DNA of 60,535 nucleotides from Candidatus Martarchaeota archaeon (GTDB lineage Archaea; Micrarchaeota; Micrarchaeia; Micrarchaeales; CABMGC01): NCBI GenBank assembly GCA_023476545.1, contig JAMCYP010000021.1, positions 1 to 60,535 of the forward strand, read 5' to 3'. Shown piece by piece: positions 25,125 to 34,212 of this stretch (position 1 is its first letter; each line of letters starts with the position of its first letter). The notes under the pieces were generated by a model. It saw only the letters and a program-made list of their open reading frames with translations, ran no database searches and was not told where the DNA came from. The position numbers and the translations under genes were made by a program.

Positions 25125-26792
25125 TCAATCTCTGCCGGCGGCGCTCTCCTTCCCCGGATTCAACCACTCTGAGAGCTCTATCTCAAAGCCTACAGCCGGC
25201 TCTTCTATTCCGAAACGGGTCAAGACTTCCGGGTGCACCTCTCCCAGAACTCCTATGCTCTTTTTGTCTACTTCGACAGTTGCGCACCTCCCCTCTATGA
25301 AGCTTCGGTTATCGGTCTCGGTCATCGTGCACTCGGAACCGAGCGCGCGCAGCATGCCCTCGAGCGCGGCCTTTGCCTCGTTGAAGTTGGCTTTTGAATG
25401 GCACGATACCGCCGCGAGGTGGTACCTCTCCTCCGGAGCGTTCCCCCTTATTCCGAATACCATATCCGCCTCAAAGAGCCTGAGCGGGAAGCTGTCGTGC
25501 ATCGACTGGCCTACGCCTTTCAGCAACGAGGGCAGCATCCACGTGCGCAGCATCGTGGCCAACCCCGACCTCGGGTTTGTTATGTTTACGTAATCCTTCT
25601 TGTTCTCCTGGCGCATCTTGGAGAAGTTGGTCTCCTCGTTCGTAAGATAGGAGTTCATCGCCTCTTCGAACCCGAGCCCGATCATCGTCTCTATTACCGA
25701 GTCCAACCTCCTGCTCTTGGCTTCAAGGTTTCCCATCGTGCCCGAGAGCACAGGCACCGGCTGTATGTAATCGTATCCGTACCCTACCGCTATGTCCTCT
25801 ATTATGTCCTGCTCGTCGACATAATCGAGTCTGTAAGGCGGAGAGCTAACGCGTATGTTCTTGCCCACGAGCGCGGCTTCATGGCCCATCTTGTTCGCCA
25901 GGAGTATGGCGTTGTTGAAGCCTATCGTGACCCCTATCTCGCTGTCTATCTGCTTCAGCGGTATGCTGAACTTCTTTACCTTCATCTCAGGCAGCATGCG
26001 CCCTCTCCCGCCGTATGCCACCTCGACCCTGCTTACCTTGAATCCTCGGTCGATGAAGTCAGCGGCAAGAAGATCAGCCGTGCCCTCTATTATCTCCCTG
26101 GTGCCGCCGGTTATGTCGACGAGCATGCGAGTGGTGCTGGCAGACACCCGTGTCCTCTCCGAGTTGATTACCGGTATGAGCGACATCGTGCCCTTCTTGT
26201 CCTTCAGAGCGACGTACCTGTCGCCCTCCCTGCACAGCTTCTCGTATCTCTTCCCGCGCTTGTCGCTGCCCATCACCGCGCTGTACTTCATCTTGGTCTT
26301 CGAGCCAAGCGGCACGAACTCTTCGTCCTCGTAGGCGTCGTAGGTCAGCGGACCGTGCACGTCCCGCATGTCGTGCAGGCCGAGCGCTATTCTGACCCTC
26401 TTCCTGCCGTATGTGTTGCTCAGCTTTTCGGTGAAGTTGATTATGTCGAGCAGATCGTCCTCTCCGAGCCGCATGTTCTCTACAACAAGCGCCGCTATGT
26501 ACGGCCTGATCTTGGATACGTGGCTCCCGACGCTGATCTTCAGGCCGTCACCCTTTCCGACGCTGTAGCCGAAGCTCCTGCTCCTCCTCATGTAGTATCT
26601 TACCGCCCTGGCAAGGCCGAGCGTACTTATCATGTCCGGCCTGTTTGCCGGGTACTCCACCTCGATCTCCTCTGCCGTTATCCTCTTCACGTTAGGCCCC
26701 ATGCTCTCTATGTTCTTCACCAGCTCCTTGTCGTCTGTCTTGAAGCCCAGCACCTTGAGCATGTACTTCTTGCTGTGTATCGTTACCGGCAT
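25125..26792 (-). CDS. pheT: Phenylalanyl-tRNA synthetase beta subunit
   Basis: PheT is the structural and editing subunit of the alpha2-beta2 enzyme that charges tRNA-Phe. The sequence is of the compact archaeal/eukaryotic form (555 residues). It shows EEIEVEYPANRPDMISTLGLAR, the B3/B4 editing core, the B5 segment VRVSSPPYRLDYVDEQDIIEDI-like block and the C-terminal core with ITNPRSGLATMLRTWMLPSL. The ATG at 26792 directly follows the pheS stop (TGAGATG); a GTG at 26804 overlapping pheS is the alternative. The substrate tRNA-Phe gene is at 47915. Confidence 0.94.
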   Translation of the reverse strand: MPVTIHSKKYMLKVLGFKTDDKELVKNIESMGPNVKRITAEEIEVEYPANRPDMISTLGLARAVRYYMRRSRSFGYSVGKGDGLKISVGSHVSKIRPYIAALVVENMRLGEDDLLDIINFTEKLSNTYGRKRVRIALGLHDMRDVHGPLTYDAYEDEEFVPLGSKTKMKYSAVMGSDKRGKRYEKLCREGDRYVALKDKKGTMSLIPVINSERTRVSASTTRMLVDITGGTREIIEGTADLLAADFIDRGFKVSRVEVAYGGRGRMLPEMKVKKFSIPLKQIDSEIGVTIGFNNAILLANKMGHEAALVGKNIRVSSPPYRLDYVDEQDIIEDIAVGYGYDYIQPVPVLSGTMGNLEAKSRRLDSVIETMIGLGFEEAMNSYLTNEETNFSKMRQENKKDYVNITNPRSGLATMLRTWMLPSLLKGVGQSMHDSFPLRLFEADMVFGIRGNAPEERYHLAAVSCHSKANFNEAKAALEGMLRALGSECTMTETDNRSFIEGRCATVEVDKKSIGVLGEVHPEVLTRFGIEEPAVGFEIELSEWLNPGKESAAGRD

Positions 26793-26793
26793 C

Positions 26794-28275
26794 TCAAACC
26801 CCACCCATCTTCCTGAGCCATCCGACGCTCGAGCCGTAAAGATCAGCTATGCTGTCTATCTCCTTCTTGACGAGGAGTATCCTCTCCACCCCCGGCCCCC
26901 ACGCCAGCACGTTTATCCTGCGCCTCTCTATTCCTGTTATCTCCTTCCTTATCACCCCCGCCCCCCCGAGCTCTATCCACTCGTCGCCGTGCTTGCCAAG
27001 GAGCTGCACTCCCGGCTCTACGAAAGGATAATACATCGGCTTGAACCTCAGGTTTCCGATTCCGAGGCCCTTGTAGAGCTTTGTCAGCACGTCGAAGAGG
27101 TTTGCCAGGGTAAGGTCCTTGCCTATGATTATGCCGTCATGCTGGTAGAAGTCAGTGGTGTGCTTAGGGTCTATCGTCTCATTCCTGAGGTTCCTTCCTA
27201 TGGTGAACAGCTTTACAGGCAGTTCGTACTTCTTGCCTGCGTTGATCTCCCCTATCACCTTGTTTATGTATCTACCGCTCACGCTTGTGGTGTGCGTCCT
27301 GGCCACGGCGCGCATCGCCACCTGCTTCGACCACTCCCCGTGCCACGCGGCCTCGTGCTCCTTCTTGATTCGATCTACCAGCTGCGCGTCTTCGATGTTA
27401 AGCTCGCTCGGCCTGCCGAGGAAGAACGTGTCCTGCACGTCCCTGGCAGGATGATCCTGTGGCACGAAGAGGTAATCGAATACCCAGAACGCCGGCTCTA
27501 TTATGGGCCCGCTCACCTCCGTGAATCCGAGGCCGAGGTATGCCTGCCTTATGTCGTCTATGGTCTTGCGGAGCGGATGCCTCCCGGCAACCACCGCCGC
27601 CTCTACTGGTGCCTTTACGTTGTATGCTTGAAACCTCCTCTTCGCCCATGACCTGTTCTTTATCGCGCTCCTGTCCAGCGCCTCTATGCTCTCCTCCGCC
27701 TGCCTGTCCTTCGCCAGTGTGAGTATGCCCTGCTGTGTTATCTCCACCTCTCCCAGAGCCTCCTTCTCCTTTATCTCAACGAGCTTCCTCTGCACCAGCT
27801 CCTTTATCGCGTCGCTGCCCCTGTACTTCTTGTATGCTGTGCTGTCCTTGTGCAGTTCCCTGAGCGCGGTGCCCGACTCTATGCCCTCCCTCGACGCGCG
27901 CTTGCCCGCTTCGGTGACAGTGATCCGCCCGCCTTCTATCTCTACCAGTCCTTTTCTCTTGGCCCAGCTTATGCCAATCTGGTCCTCTTTGCCCGAGAGA
28001 TCCGCCATGCTGGCTCCCTTTCCTGATGCTTTCCGCAGGATCGCGAGTTCGGGCAGGCCGTTCTTCGCATAGTCCTCGCCCTCCTTGCTTATCCTTAGCT
28101 CGTACTCTCCCTCACGCTTCACAACCACAAGCTTCTGCTTCTCGAGATTGCTTATGGCCCACACGGCCTCGTCTTTTCCGAGGCCTGACTGCTTCAGCAG
28201 CTCGCCGAAGCTCATGCGTCTCTTCTCTTTGAGTGCGGTGAGCACAGATAGCTCGTGCCTATGCAAACGATTCAC
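26794..28275 (-). CDS. pheS: Phenylalanyl-tRNA synthetase alpha subunit
   Basis: PheS carries the class II active site for phenylalanine activation. The N-terminal 200 residues are winged-helix DNA/RNA-binding modules (FGELLKQSGLGKDEAVWAIS). The catalytic part begins HPLRKTIDDIRQAYLGLGF and includes motif 2 FTIGRNLRNETIDPKHTTDF and motif 3 GAGVIRKEI ... AWGPGVERI. The 493-residue length is normal for archaea. The GTG at 28275 overlaps the TGA of the upstream surface-protein gene (GTGA), an unexpected coupling of a synthetase to an exported protein. Confidence 0.94.
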   Translation of the reverse strand: MNRLHRHELSVLTALKEKRRMSFGELLKQSGLGKDEAVWAISNLEKQKLVVVKREGEYELRISKEGEDYAKNGLPELAILRKASGKGASMADLSGKEDQIGISWAKRKGLVEIEGGRITVTEAGKRASREGIESGTALRELHKDSTAYKKYRGSDAIKELVQRKLVEIKEKEALGEVEITQQGILTLAKDRQAEESIEALDRSAIKNRSWAKRRFQAYNVKAPVEAAVVAGRHPLRKTIDDIRQAYLGLGFTEVSGPIIEPAFWVFDYLFVPQDHPARDVQDTFFLGRPSELNIEDAQLVDRIKKEHEAAWHGEWSKQVAMRAVARTHTTSVSGRYINKVIGEINAGKKYELPVKLFTIGRNLRNETIDPKHTTDFYQHDGIIIGKDLTLANLFDVLTKLYKGLGIGNLRFKPMYYPFVEPGVQLLGKHGDEWIELGGAGVIRKEITGIERRRINVLAWGPGVERILLVKKEIDSIADLYGSSVGWLRKMGGV

Positions 28276-29045
28276 CTGAGAACCCTAAAGTAGAGGTACG
28301 CGGCTATCGCCACCACCGCGACAATTATCAGCAGGTAGATCAGCGTGCCGTATTGGCTGTACACGTTGTTGAAGTACTGCACTACCTCTTGCTCCGGTGT
28401 CTGTGTAATTATGTACTCGAAGTTAAAGTTCTGCAGCGGTTCCGCGGAGTACCATGCGAAGCTGCTGCTCGAATACTGAGCGTTTGAGTTGGGTGCGGGG
28501 AAGTCCGGAAGCGGGTAGATGGAGACAATCTTCGTTCCGTTTGGCACCTCTATGGTGAGCCTGGCGTTGGCGAAGAGCGACTCTCCGCTTGCGGTGTGCA
28601 GGTAGTTGAATACGCTACTGTTGATCCTGTACTCAAACTGCCTCGGGGCCACGCTTATCACGCTTGTGACGTTGTTCGCGTCGTAACTCATCATGAGCGA
28701 CGCGTAGCCTCCGCCATCGCTCGCCGGGGTTATGGGCCCTGGCAGGAACGTGAAGTTGCTTATGCTCGACTTGGGGTTCAGTATGTGCTGCGTGAGGAAC
28801 GGCGACCCGCCTATGACCTTCTGCCAGTTGTCAAGCGACAGGTTGAACGCCTGCCTGTCCTGCGTGTACGTGGCTATCGAGGCATTGCTGACATAGAGCT
28901 GCACCCCCTCTATAACGTGCGCGGAGGTCGAGTTGGTCAGGAATACGGTGGTCGAGAGGTAGGTGGCGTTGAAATAAGCGCTGGCGCTTCCTGTGGTTAG
29001 TGCCACAAGCAGAAGGAAGGATGCCAAGACGAGCTTTGCCCTCAT
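28272..29045 (-). CDS. Secreted type-I membrane protein, unknown
   Basis: A cleavable-looking signal peptide (LVLASFLLLVALTTGSASA) opens the protein. About 200 residues rich in Asn, Ser and Thr follow with many sequons, and a C-terminal membrane helix (YLLIIVAVVAIAAYLYF) ends in a short basic tail. This is a surface protein anchored at its C-terminus. The family is not recognised. The TATA box GTTTTATAC near 29076-29085 on the minus strand predicts a start about 9 nt before the ATG. It shares its transcript with pheS and pheT. Confidence 0.75.
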   Translation of the reverse strand: MRAKLVLASFLLLVALTTGSASAYFNATYLSTTVFLTNSTSAHVIEGVQLYVSNASIATYTQDRQAFNLSLDNWQKVIGGSPFLTQHILNPKSSISNFTFLPGPITPASDGGGYASLMMSYDANNVTSVISVAPRQFEYRINSSVFNYLHTASGESLFANARLTIEVPNGTKIVSIYPLPDFPAPNSNAQYSSSSFAWYSAEPLQNFNFEYIITQTPEQEVVQYFNNVYSQYGTLIYLLIIVAVVAIAAYLYFRVLR

Positions 29046-29167
29046 TATTTTGACCTAGTTAGGATTAGAAAACAAGGTATAAAACCCTATACTCTACCCC
29101 TGCTTTTCCAGAACCTTTTTTCAAGCCAATCTTTATAAGCGGCTTGCTTGATAGACCTGTGATAAGA

Positions 29168-29554
29168 ATGATGGGAGAAAGGCCGAATTCGCAAGACAAC
29201 AGGATAACAACCGCTCCGATAAGCGGAGAAGATGACAAGATTTTCTCGATCCACAGCACGCTTGTTGTAGACGCGGAGAGCCTTCCGCTACTCGCCAGGG
29301 CATACGGCGAGGCAACAAACAGTTTCTCCGATCTGCTCAGGGTCCATAATGTGGGAAGCATGGTCTTCATAGGAACCCCAACGATCAGTATGCGAAACCA
29401 GTCGAAAGACGGTTCCGCCCTGATAGAGATAACCGCCAACGCTGACTGCGAAAGGTCAGAGATCGCAGGCCCAGAGCTGGTTGTTGCGGCGTTCCGGACC
29501 GAGGTACAGAGGTCCATGCAGCTGCTGAAAACGGACGACAGGCGTAAGGGCTGA
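29168..29554 (+). CDS. Hypothetical small protein, possibly Pcc1-like
   Basis: This 128-residue protein has no certain family. Its layout, a strand-helix (IHSTLVVDAESLPLLARAYG), two strands, then EITANADCERS and a helix AAFRTEVQRSMQLLK, loosely recalls the KEOPS dimerisation subunit Pcc1. The match is weak and rests on pattern only. CTTTATAAG at 29131-29139 predicts transcription near 29161. Starts at GTG 29159 and ATG 29168 or 29171 are all possible. The 3' end lies 61 nt before the uL30 gene. Confidence 0.5.
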   Translation: MMGERPNSQDNRITTAPISGEDDKIFSIHSTLVVDAESLPLLARAYGEATNSFSDLLRVHNVGSMVFIGTPTISMRNQSKDGSALIEITANADCERSEIAGPELVVAAFRTEVQRSMQLLKTDDRRKG

Positions 29555-29615
29555 CGCGACTAGGATACTATTAAAAGCCTTTCAGACGAAGAATAATACA
29601 GCTGACGTGTTCTAC

Positions 29616-30041
29616 ATGGCAGAAAAAAGTAAGCTACTCGCAGTCATAAGAGTGCGCGGGCGCGTAAAGGTCAGGCAGAGCATAGCGGAGACGCTAGACA
29701 GGCTCAACCTGAGGCGTGTCAACAACCTAGTGCTGGTGAATTCAACCAACTCCTCGTACATGGGCATGCTTAAGAAGTGCAAGGACTTCGTCACTTTCGG
29801 CGAGATAGACAAGGAGACGCTTGCAAAGCTCCTGACGGCGAAGGGGATCAAGGTCGAGGATTCGGCCGCGACGTCGCTCGTTTCAGGGGGCGCATCACCA
29901 AAGGAGCTGAAGATAGAGCTTCCGCTCAGGATGCACCCGCCAAAGCACGGATACGAGGGCATAAAGAGCTCGTACGCGAACGGAGGCAGCCTCGGATACA
30001 GGAGCGAGGAGATAAACAAGCTGATAACAAGAATGCTGTGA
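29616..30041 (+). CDS. rpl30: Large-subunit ribosomal protein uL30 (L30p)
   Basis: uL30 is a small 50S protein. The archaeal form is longer than the bacterial one, as here (141 residues). It opens LLAVIRVRGRVKVRQSIAET, then LNLRRVNNLVLVNST and the MHPPKHGYEGIKSSYANGG segment typical of archaea. The ATG at 29616 begins the family sequence, and a GTG at 29607 is an alternative. TATTAAAAG near 29569-29577 gives a leader of about 16 nt. It is followed by uL15 after 6 nt, as at the end of the archaeal spc operon. Neighbouring genes of that operon (S5, SecY) are absent. Confidence 0.93.
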   Translation: MAEKSKLLAVIRVRGRVKVRQSIAETLDRLNLRRVNNLVLVNSTNSSYMGMLKKCKDFVTFGEIDKETLAKLLTAKGIKVEDSAATSLVSGGASPKELKIELPLRMHPPKHGYEGIKSSYANGGSLGYRSEEINKLITRML

Positions 30042-30047
30042 TGTATT

Positions 30048-30443
30048 ATGGTTCTACGTATCAAGAAGAGGAGAAAGTACCTCGGAAACAGGAGATGGGG
30101 AGCTGGCAACATAAAGAACGCGAGGGGAGCCGGCGACCGCGGAGGAGTAGGCAGGGGCGGAAGAAAGCACAAGATGACCTACCTGCTGGTGTACGAACGC
30201 GAGAGCCTGGTACACAAGGGCTTCGCCCCATGGAGGAAGAAGGTACTTGATATAATAGACCTTAACGCGATCTCCAAGCGCGCATCGGAGATGAAGGACG
30301 CAAAGCCCACCATAGAGCTGAAAGGCTTCAAGGTGCTGGGCAGCGGCAAGCTCGCAAAGCCTGCTGTTGTCAAGGCGAGCGGATTCTCGAAGAGCGCAGA
30401 AGAGAAGATAAAGCAGGCTGGAGGGGAAGCGCTAAGGTTCTGA
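30048..30443 (+). CDS. rpl15: Large-subunit ribosomal protein uL15
   Basis: The 131-residue protein has the basic Gly-rich N-terminus of uL15 (RRWGAGNIKNARGAGDRGG then GRGGRKHKM). The C-terminal globular part is LKGFKVLGSGKLAKPAVVKA with FSKSAEEKIKQAGGEALRF. It binds 23S rRNA late in assembly. It follows uL30 directly. In most archaea SecY comes next; here a glycosyltransferase does. Confidence 0.93.
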   Translation: MVLRIKKRRKYLGNRRWGAGNIKNARGAGDRGGVGRGGRKHKMTYLLVYERESLVHKGFAPWRKKVLDIIDLNAISKRASEMKDAKPTIELKGFKVLGSGKLAKPAVVKASGFSKSAEEKIKQAGGEALRF

Positions 30444-30453
30444 GTGTTTTTGG

Positions 30454-31638
30454 ATGCAACATCTTAACATCGCCTTCTATTCAGACAGCTACCTGCCCGC
30501 CGTCGATGGCGTGGTCATGTCGATACTCGAGTTCAAGCGCGAGCTCGAGAGACGGGGGCACAACGTTTACGTCTTCGCTAGCGCCAGCATGAAGGACAAG
30601 AGGAAGTACAGCTCCAGGACCGTCTTCCTGCACACTGGAATGAAGTTCAAGCCCTACCCGCAGTACAGCGTCGCGCTCTTTCCATACTACTCATCGATGC
30701 CCACCCAGCTCAAGAAACTCGACATAGACCTTGTGCACGCGCACACGCCATTCATGATGGGCTTCACCGGCCTCCTTGCCGCGAAGCTTGGCAGGTACCC
30801 GCTGGTCGGCACCTTCCACACCATGATAAACAGCTCCTCGCTCAGCACATACTATCCGAAGAACAGGGTGCTGCGCAACTTCTACTCCACATACCTCTGG
30901 AAGTACACGAAGTTCTTCTACAGGTCGTGCGATGCGACCCTTGCGCCCTCGCGCGCAGTCGCATCGATGCTCAACAGGCACCATATAGGGAACGTGTCTG
31001 TACTGCCGAACAGCGTCGACCTCAAGAGGTTCTCGCCTAGGGTAAGCGGCGAGAAGATGAGGAAGAGGCTGGGCATAAGGGACAGGGACAAGATGGTCCT
31101 CTACCTGGGCAGGATCAGCAAGGAGAAGAGGGTGGACGTGATGCTCAAAGCCGCGAAGATACTGCTTAAGAGGCGCGATGACGTCCAGTTCGTCGTGGGC
31201 GGCTCGGGGCCAGAACTGGAATCCACGAAGCGGCTGGCCACGAGGCTGGGCATAGGCCACAAAATCCACTTCCTCGGCTTCGTCGACCACGAGGCGCTCC
31301 CTGACCTCTACGCGGCGAGCGACATGCTCTGCCTGCCATCCCACCGCTTCGAGACGCAGGGCATAGTGGCGGTGGAGGCGATGGCGGTCGGAAAGCCAGT
31401 GGTCGGCTCGGACGACCTCGCGCTGAAGGACCTGATAAAGAACGGCAAGAACGGTGAGAAGTTCAGGTCGCTGGATTACGCCGACTGCGCCAGAAAGATA
31501 GAAAAGGTTTTAAATAGCAGAGACTCCTATACAAGGCAAGCGGTGAACACTGCCAAGAACTACTCTACACGGCGCGTCACCGATAAGTTGCTAAAAACTT
31601 ACGAACTTTTAGTTTCGAACAGGCGGTTAACTGAGTGA
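30454..31638 (+). CDS. GT4 family glycosyltransferase
   Basis: This is a GT-B fold retaining glycosyltransferase of the phosphatidylinositol mannosyl/diacylglycerol glucosyltransferase branch. The N-half opens NIAFYSDSYLPAVDGVVMSI and has LVHAHTPFMMGFTGLLAA. The C-half has YLGRISKEKRVDVMLKAA and GGSGPELE. The donor site EGMA-like block reads RFETQGIVAVEAMAVGKPVV with the E-x7-E motif. Such enzymes add sugars to membrane lipids from the cytoplasmic side. The ATG lies 10 nt after uL15, so it is in that operon. Sugar and lipid are not determined. Confidence 0.9.
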   Translation: MQHLNIAFYSDSYLPAVDGVVMSILEFKRELERRGHNVYVFASASMKDKRKYSSRTVFLHTGMKFKPYPQYSVALFPYYSSMPTQLKKLDIDLVHAHTPFMMGFTGLLAAKLGRYPLVGTFHTMINSSSLSTYYPKNRVLRNFYSTYLWKYTKFFYRSCDATLAPSRAVASMLNRHHIGNVSVLPNSVDLKRFSPRVSGEKMRKRLGIRDRDKMVLYLGRISKEKRVDVMLKAAKILLKRRDDVQFVVGGSGPELESTKRLATRLGIGHKIHFLGFVDHEALPDLYAASDMLCLPSHRFETQGIVAVEAMAVGKPVVGSDDLALKDLIKNGKNGEKFRSLDYADCARKIEKVLNSRDSYTRQAVNTAKNYSTRRVTDKLLKTYELLVSNRRLTE

Positions 31639-31669
31639 GAATGAAGAGGGCAGCAAGCTAGCGGACAAA

Positions 31670-32269
31670 GTGGGCGGCGACAACAAGACGCAAAAGACAG
31701 AGCCGAAGCAGTCCGCGGAGCCCGACGCCACCACGAAGCTCAAGGAGCAGATCGAAGCGGAGAAGAAGAAGCGCGCCCAGCTCATAGACCAGATGAGAAG
31801 GCTGAGGAGCAAGCTCAACTACAAGCAGGAGGAGCAGATCGCCATATCGAAGCTGTCGAGCATAAACACCGTGCCGAAGAACCTCGGAAGGCTCAAGAGG
31901 ATGAAGAGCAGCATCGAGTTCAAGATATCAACGCAGGCCTCGACACTCGCGGCCGAGAGGGAGCTGATAAAGGAGCTGAACAAGATAAACAAGGAGCTGG
32001 AAGAGGCGCAGAGCGTTTACAGGTTCAAGAGAAAGGCGGAGCTCGTGACCAAGGACATAGACGAGATAGGCAAGGCTCTTGAGTCCTACAAGAACCAGGT
32101 TCTGGAGGTGGACAAGAAGCTTGACGAACTCTACGCGCAGCTGCGAGGCAGCGGCGGCGCCTGGAGGAGACTGGAGGGCGGCGCGAGGCCGAAACGCCCG
32201 CAGAAGCGCGAGGAACCCTTCGAGGTAAGCCTGGAGGACATAGCGACCATAAGGAAGAAGGAAGAGTAA
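31670..32269 (+). CDS. Coiled-coil protein, archaeal COG1340-like
   Basis: The 199-residue protein is nearly all charged helix. It has a disordered N-terminus, then long heptad-like stretches (KLKEQIEAEKKKRAQLIDQM; ELIKELNKINKELEEAQSVY) and a basic tail. The central NTVPKNLGRLKRMKSSIEFK and the E-x-x-L-I-K-E segment resemble the conserved archaeal coiled-coil family COG1340, whose role is unknown. GTG at 31670 is the first conventional start, although the frame stays open to 31631. It is in a run with GT4 upstream and the beta-CASP nuclease downstream. Confidence 0.7.
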   Translation: MGGDNKTQKTEPKQSAEPDATTKLKEQIEAEKKKRAQLIDQMRRLRSKLNYKQEEQIAISKLSSINTVPKNLGRLKRMKSSIEFKISTQASTLAAERELIKELNKINKELEEAQSVYRFKRKAELVTKDIDEIGKALESYKNQVLEVDKKLDELYAQLRGSGGAWRRLEGGARPKRPQKREEPFEVSLEDIATIRKKEE

Positions 32270-32352
32270 TAGTGAGAATGAGAGTTGCAGAGCAACACAG
32301 ACAACAGACAAGATACAAGAAACAAGAAAGTAAGAACAAGGATTGATTTAGA

Positions 32353-33864
32353 ATGGAAAGGAAATTAGCAGATGCAGATGAATGGTACGGAACAGGAAGA
32401 TACACAAGGATTGATTCGAAGGCGGTGCGCAGCGGCGAAACGCGCCGTAGGCCCCAATCGAGACCAAGAGAGGAGAGGCAGCCCAGGGAGGAGAAGCAAC
32501 CCAAGGAAGAGAGGAAGCCAAGGGCTCCCCGGGAGGTCATAAAGGACGGCAAGCTGAGGCTTACCTTCTATGGCGCGGCCAGGGAGGTGGGAAGGAGCTG
32601 CATAATGGTAGAGGGCAAGGACACCAAGATACTGATAGACGCGGGCATAAAGCTCGGCGAGGTGGAAGAGCACCCAGTCATAGAAGACTCGCTGCTCAGC
32701 GAGATAGACGCCATAGTGATATCGCACGCGCACCTGGACCACTGCGGCTACCTGCCGCACATACTGTCGAACGGGTTCAACGGCCCGATCTACGCGCTCA
32801 AGCCCACGTTCGAACTCGTGAACGTGATCGTGAACGACTACCTTAACATCTCCAAGCCAAAGGGAATAAGGAAGGACGCGCTCGCGAAGATGCCAAAGCA
32901 CTACAAGATGGTCGAGTACCACGAGGAGTTCAAGGTCAAGGACCTCTCGATAAAACTCGTGCCTGCTGGCCACATACTCGGAAGCGCAATGGTGGAGATC
33001 AGGGAAGGGGACAACAGGCTCCTCTACACCGGAGACATAAGCCTCAAGACCACAAAGCTGCTTGACCCCGCGTACACCGAGTACCTCAATGCCAGCACGC
33101 TCATAACTGAGAGCACATACAGCGGCACAGATGACGTCTTCATATCGGAGAAGCAGGTCATGGCAGACTTCGTTAAGAGCATGAAGGAGACGCTGAAGGA
33201 CGGCAACAAGGTGATAATACCGAGCTTCGCAGTCGGGAAGGCGCAGACCGTGCTCTTCATACTCGACGACTACGTGCGCTCCGGGGTGCTGCCGAAGGTG
33301 CCGATATACGTAGACGGAATGATAAACAAGGTGATGCGCATCTACAGGCACAATGTGATCTACTGCAGGGACGAGCTGCAGAAGCGCATACTGATGAGCG
33401 ACGACGACCCGTTCAAGAGCCCGAACTTCCACGTGGTGGAGGGCAAGGACGAGAGGTCGAAGGTGATAAAGAAGGTCGAGCCTGCGATAATAGTAACGAC
33501 GAGCGGCATGCTCAAGGGAGGGCCGGTGGTCAGGTACCTGGAGAAACTGGGCGACGACAGCGCGAACAAGCTCATAATCATGGGCTACCAGGCTCCGGGC
33601 ACTCAGGGAAGCGAGATACTCGGAGGAGCCAAGGAGGTAAGCTTCGACGGGAAGAAGGTGAAGATAGGGCTAAAGGTGGAGACCTACAGGCTTCCGGGCC
33701 ACGCGGACAGGGAGCAGCTCCTCAGGCTGATCGGAAAGGTGCAGGGTCTGAAGAACATATTCATAATCCACGGCGAGGAGAGCAAGCAGAAGGAGTTTGC
33801 CACGGAGCTGAGCCGCAAGTACAAGGTCACGCTGCCCGTGCTGAAGGAGCACTACGAGGTATGA
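32353..33864 (+). CDS. Beta-CASP metallo-beta-lactamase ribonuclease (aCPSF-like)
   Basis: The enzyme should be a zinc-dependent RNase of the CPSF73 family, acting in mRNA 3'-end formation or decay. Zinc motifs are visible: SHAHLDHCGYLPH (HxHxDH), then PAGHILGSA and YTGDISLK. The beta-CASP part has FAVGKAQTVLFILDDYV and TTSGMLKGGPVVRYLEKLGD, and the last metal motifs are LPGHADREQL and FIIHGEE. The N-terminal 55 residues are a disordered Arg/Glu/Pro-rich tail. The two KH domains of aCPSF1 are absent, so it is closer to aCPSF2. The leader at 32270-32352 and first codons are unusually A-rich, unlike the rest of the gene. Confidence 0.9.
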   Translation: MERKLADADEWYGTGRYTRIDSKAVRSGETRRRPQSRPREERQPREEKQPKEERKPRAPREVIKDGKLRLTFYGAAREVGRSCIMVEGKDTKILIDAGIKLGEVEEHPVIEDSLLSEIDAIVISHAHLDHCGYLPHILSNGFNGPIYALKPTFELVNVIVNDYLNISKPKGIRKDALAKMPKHYKMVEYHEEFKVKDLSIKLVPAGHILGSAMVEIREGDNRLLYTGDISLKTTKLLDPAYTEYLNASTLITESTYSGTDDVFISEKQVMADFVKSMKETLKDGNKVIIPSFAVGKAQTVLFILDDYVRSGVLPKVPIYVDGMINKVMRIYRHNVIYCRDELQKRILMSDDDPFKSPNFHVVEGKDERSKVIKKVEPAIIVTTSGMLKGGPVVRYLEKLGDDSANKLIIMGYQAPGTQGSEILGGAKEVSFDGKKVKIGLKVETYRLPGHADREQLLRLIGKVQGLKNIFIIHGEESKQKEFATELSRKYKVTLPVLKEHYEV

Positions 33865-34155
33865 TCACTCGTCACTGCTGCGCTCTATCCTGAAGCCGTC
33901 GTACCCTTCCCCATCTCCGGCATCCTGCTCGGCCCTCTCAATGTGCATGACCTGGGGGCCGTGCTGATAGCTGACCGCTATCTCTTTCTCGAACAGGGCA
34001 AGCGTATCGCTGTCTCCAACCGCCACCACCTCAACGCTTCCGTCTCTCAAGTTTCTAACGTGTCCTGTAACGTTGCGGCGTCTTGCGACATCACGCACCA
34101 GGTTCCTGTAACCGACGCCCTGTACCACCCCGTGCACTATCAGCGTTACCTTCAT
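33865..34155 (-). CDS. acyP: Acylphosphatase
   Basis: Acylphosphatase hydrolyses carboxyl-phosphate bonds. The signature HGVVQGVGYRNLVRDVAR includes the catalytic Arg in the GVGYR loop, and GHVRNLRDGSVEVVAVGD holds the catalytic Asn. The length (96 residues) is normal. ATG 34155 is chosen over GTG 34161 because a TTTTAAAT box is centred about 27 nt upstream. The stop abuts the convergent nuclease stop exactly. The same AT-rich element serves the divergent M16 gene. Confidence 0.93.
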   Translation of the reverse strand: MKVTLIVHGVVQGVGYRNLVRDVARRRNVTGHVRNLRDGSVEVVAVGDSDTLALFEKEIAVSYQHGPQVMHIERAEQDAGDGEGYDGFRIERSSDE

Positions 34156-34212
34156 CGTCACAGAATGTGCTATTGATATTTAAAAGTTAAATGCCGAGTT
34201 GGCTAAGAATGC

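Noticed and set aside
25398-26816. A 472-codon open frame antisense to pheT
   Set aside because: It is a shadow of a well-conserved synthetase gene in GC-rich codons. It has no family features and shows a composition typical of antisense frames (rich in His, Val, Arg, Tyr).
29065-29517. 150-codon open frame antisense to the gene at 29168
   Set aside because: The plus-strand frame has a well-placed TATA box and sensible composition. The antisense frame is Ser/Leu-rich shadow sequence.
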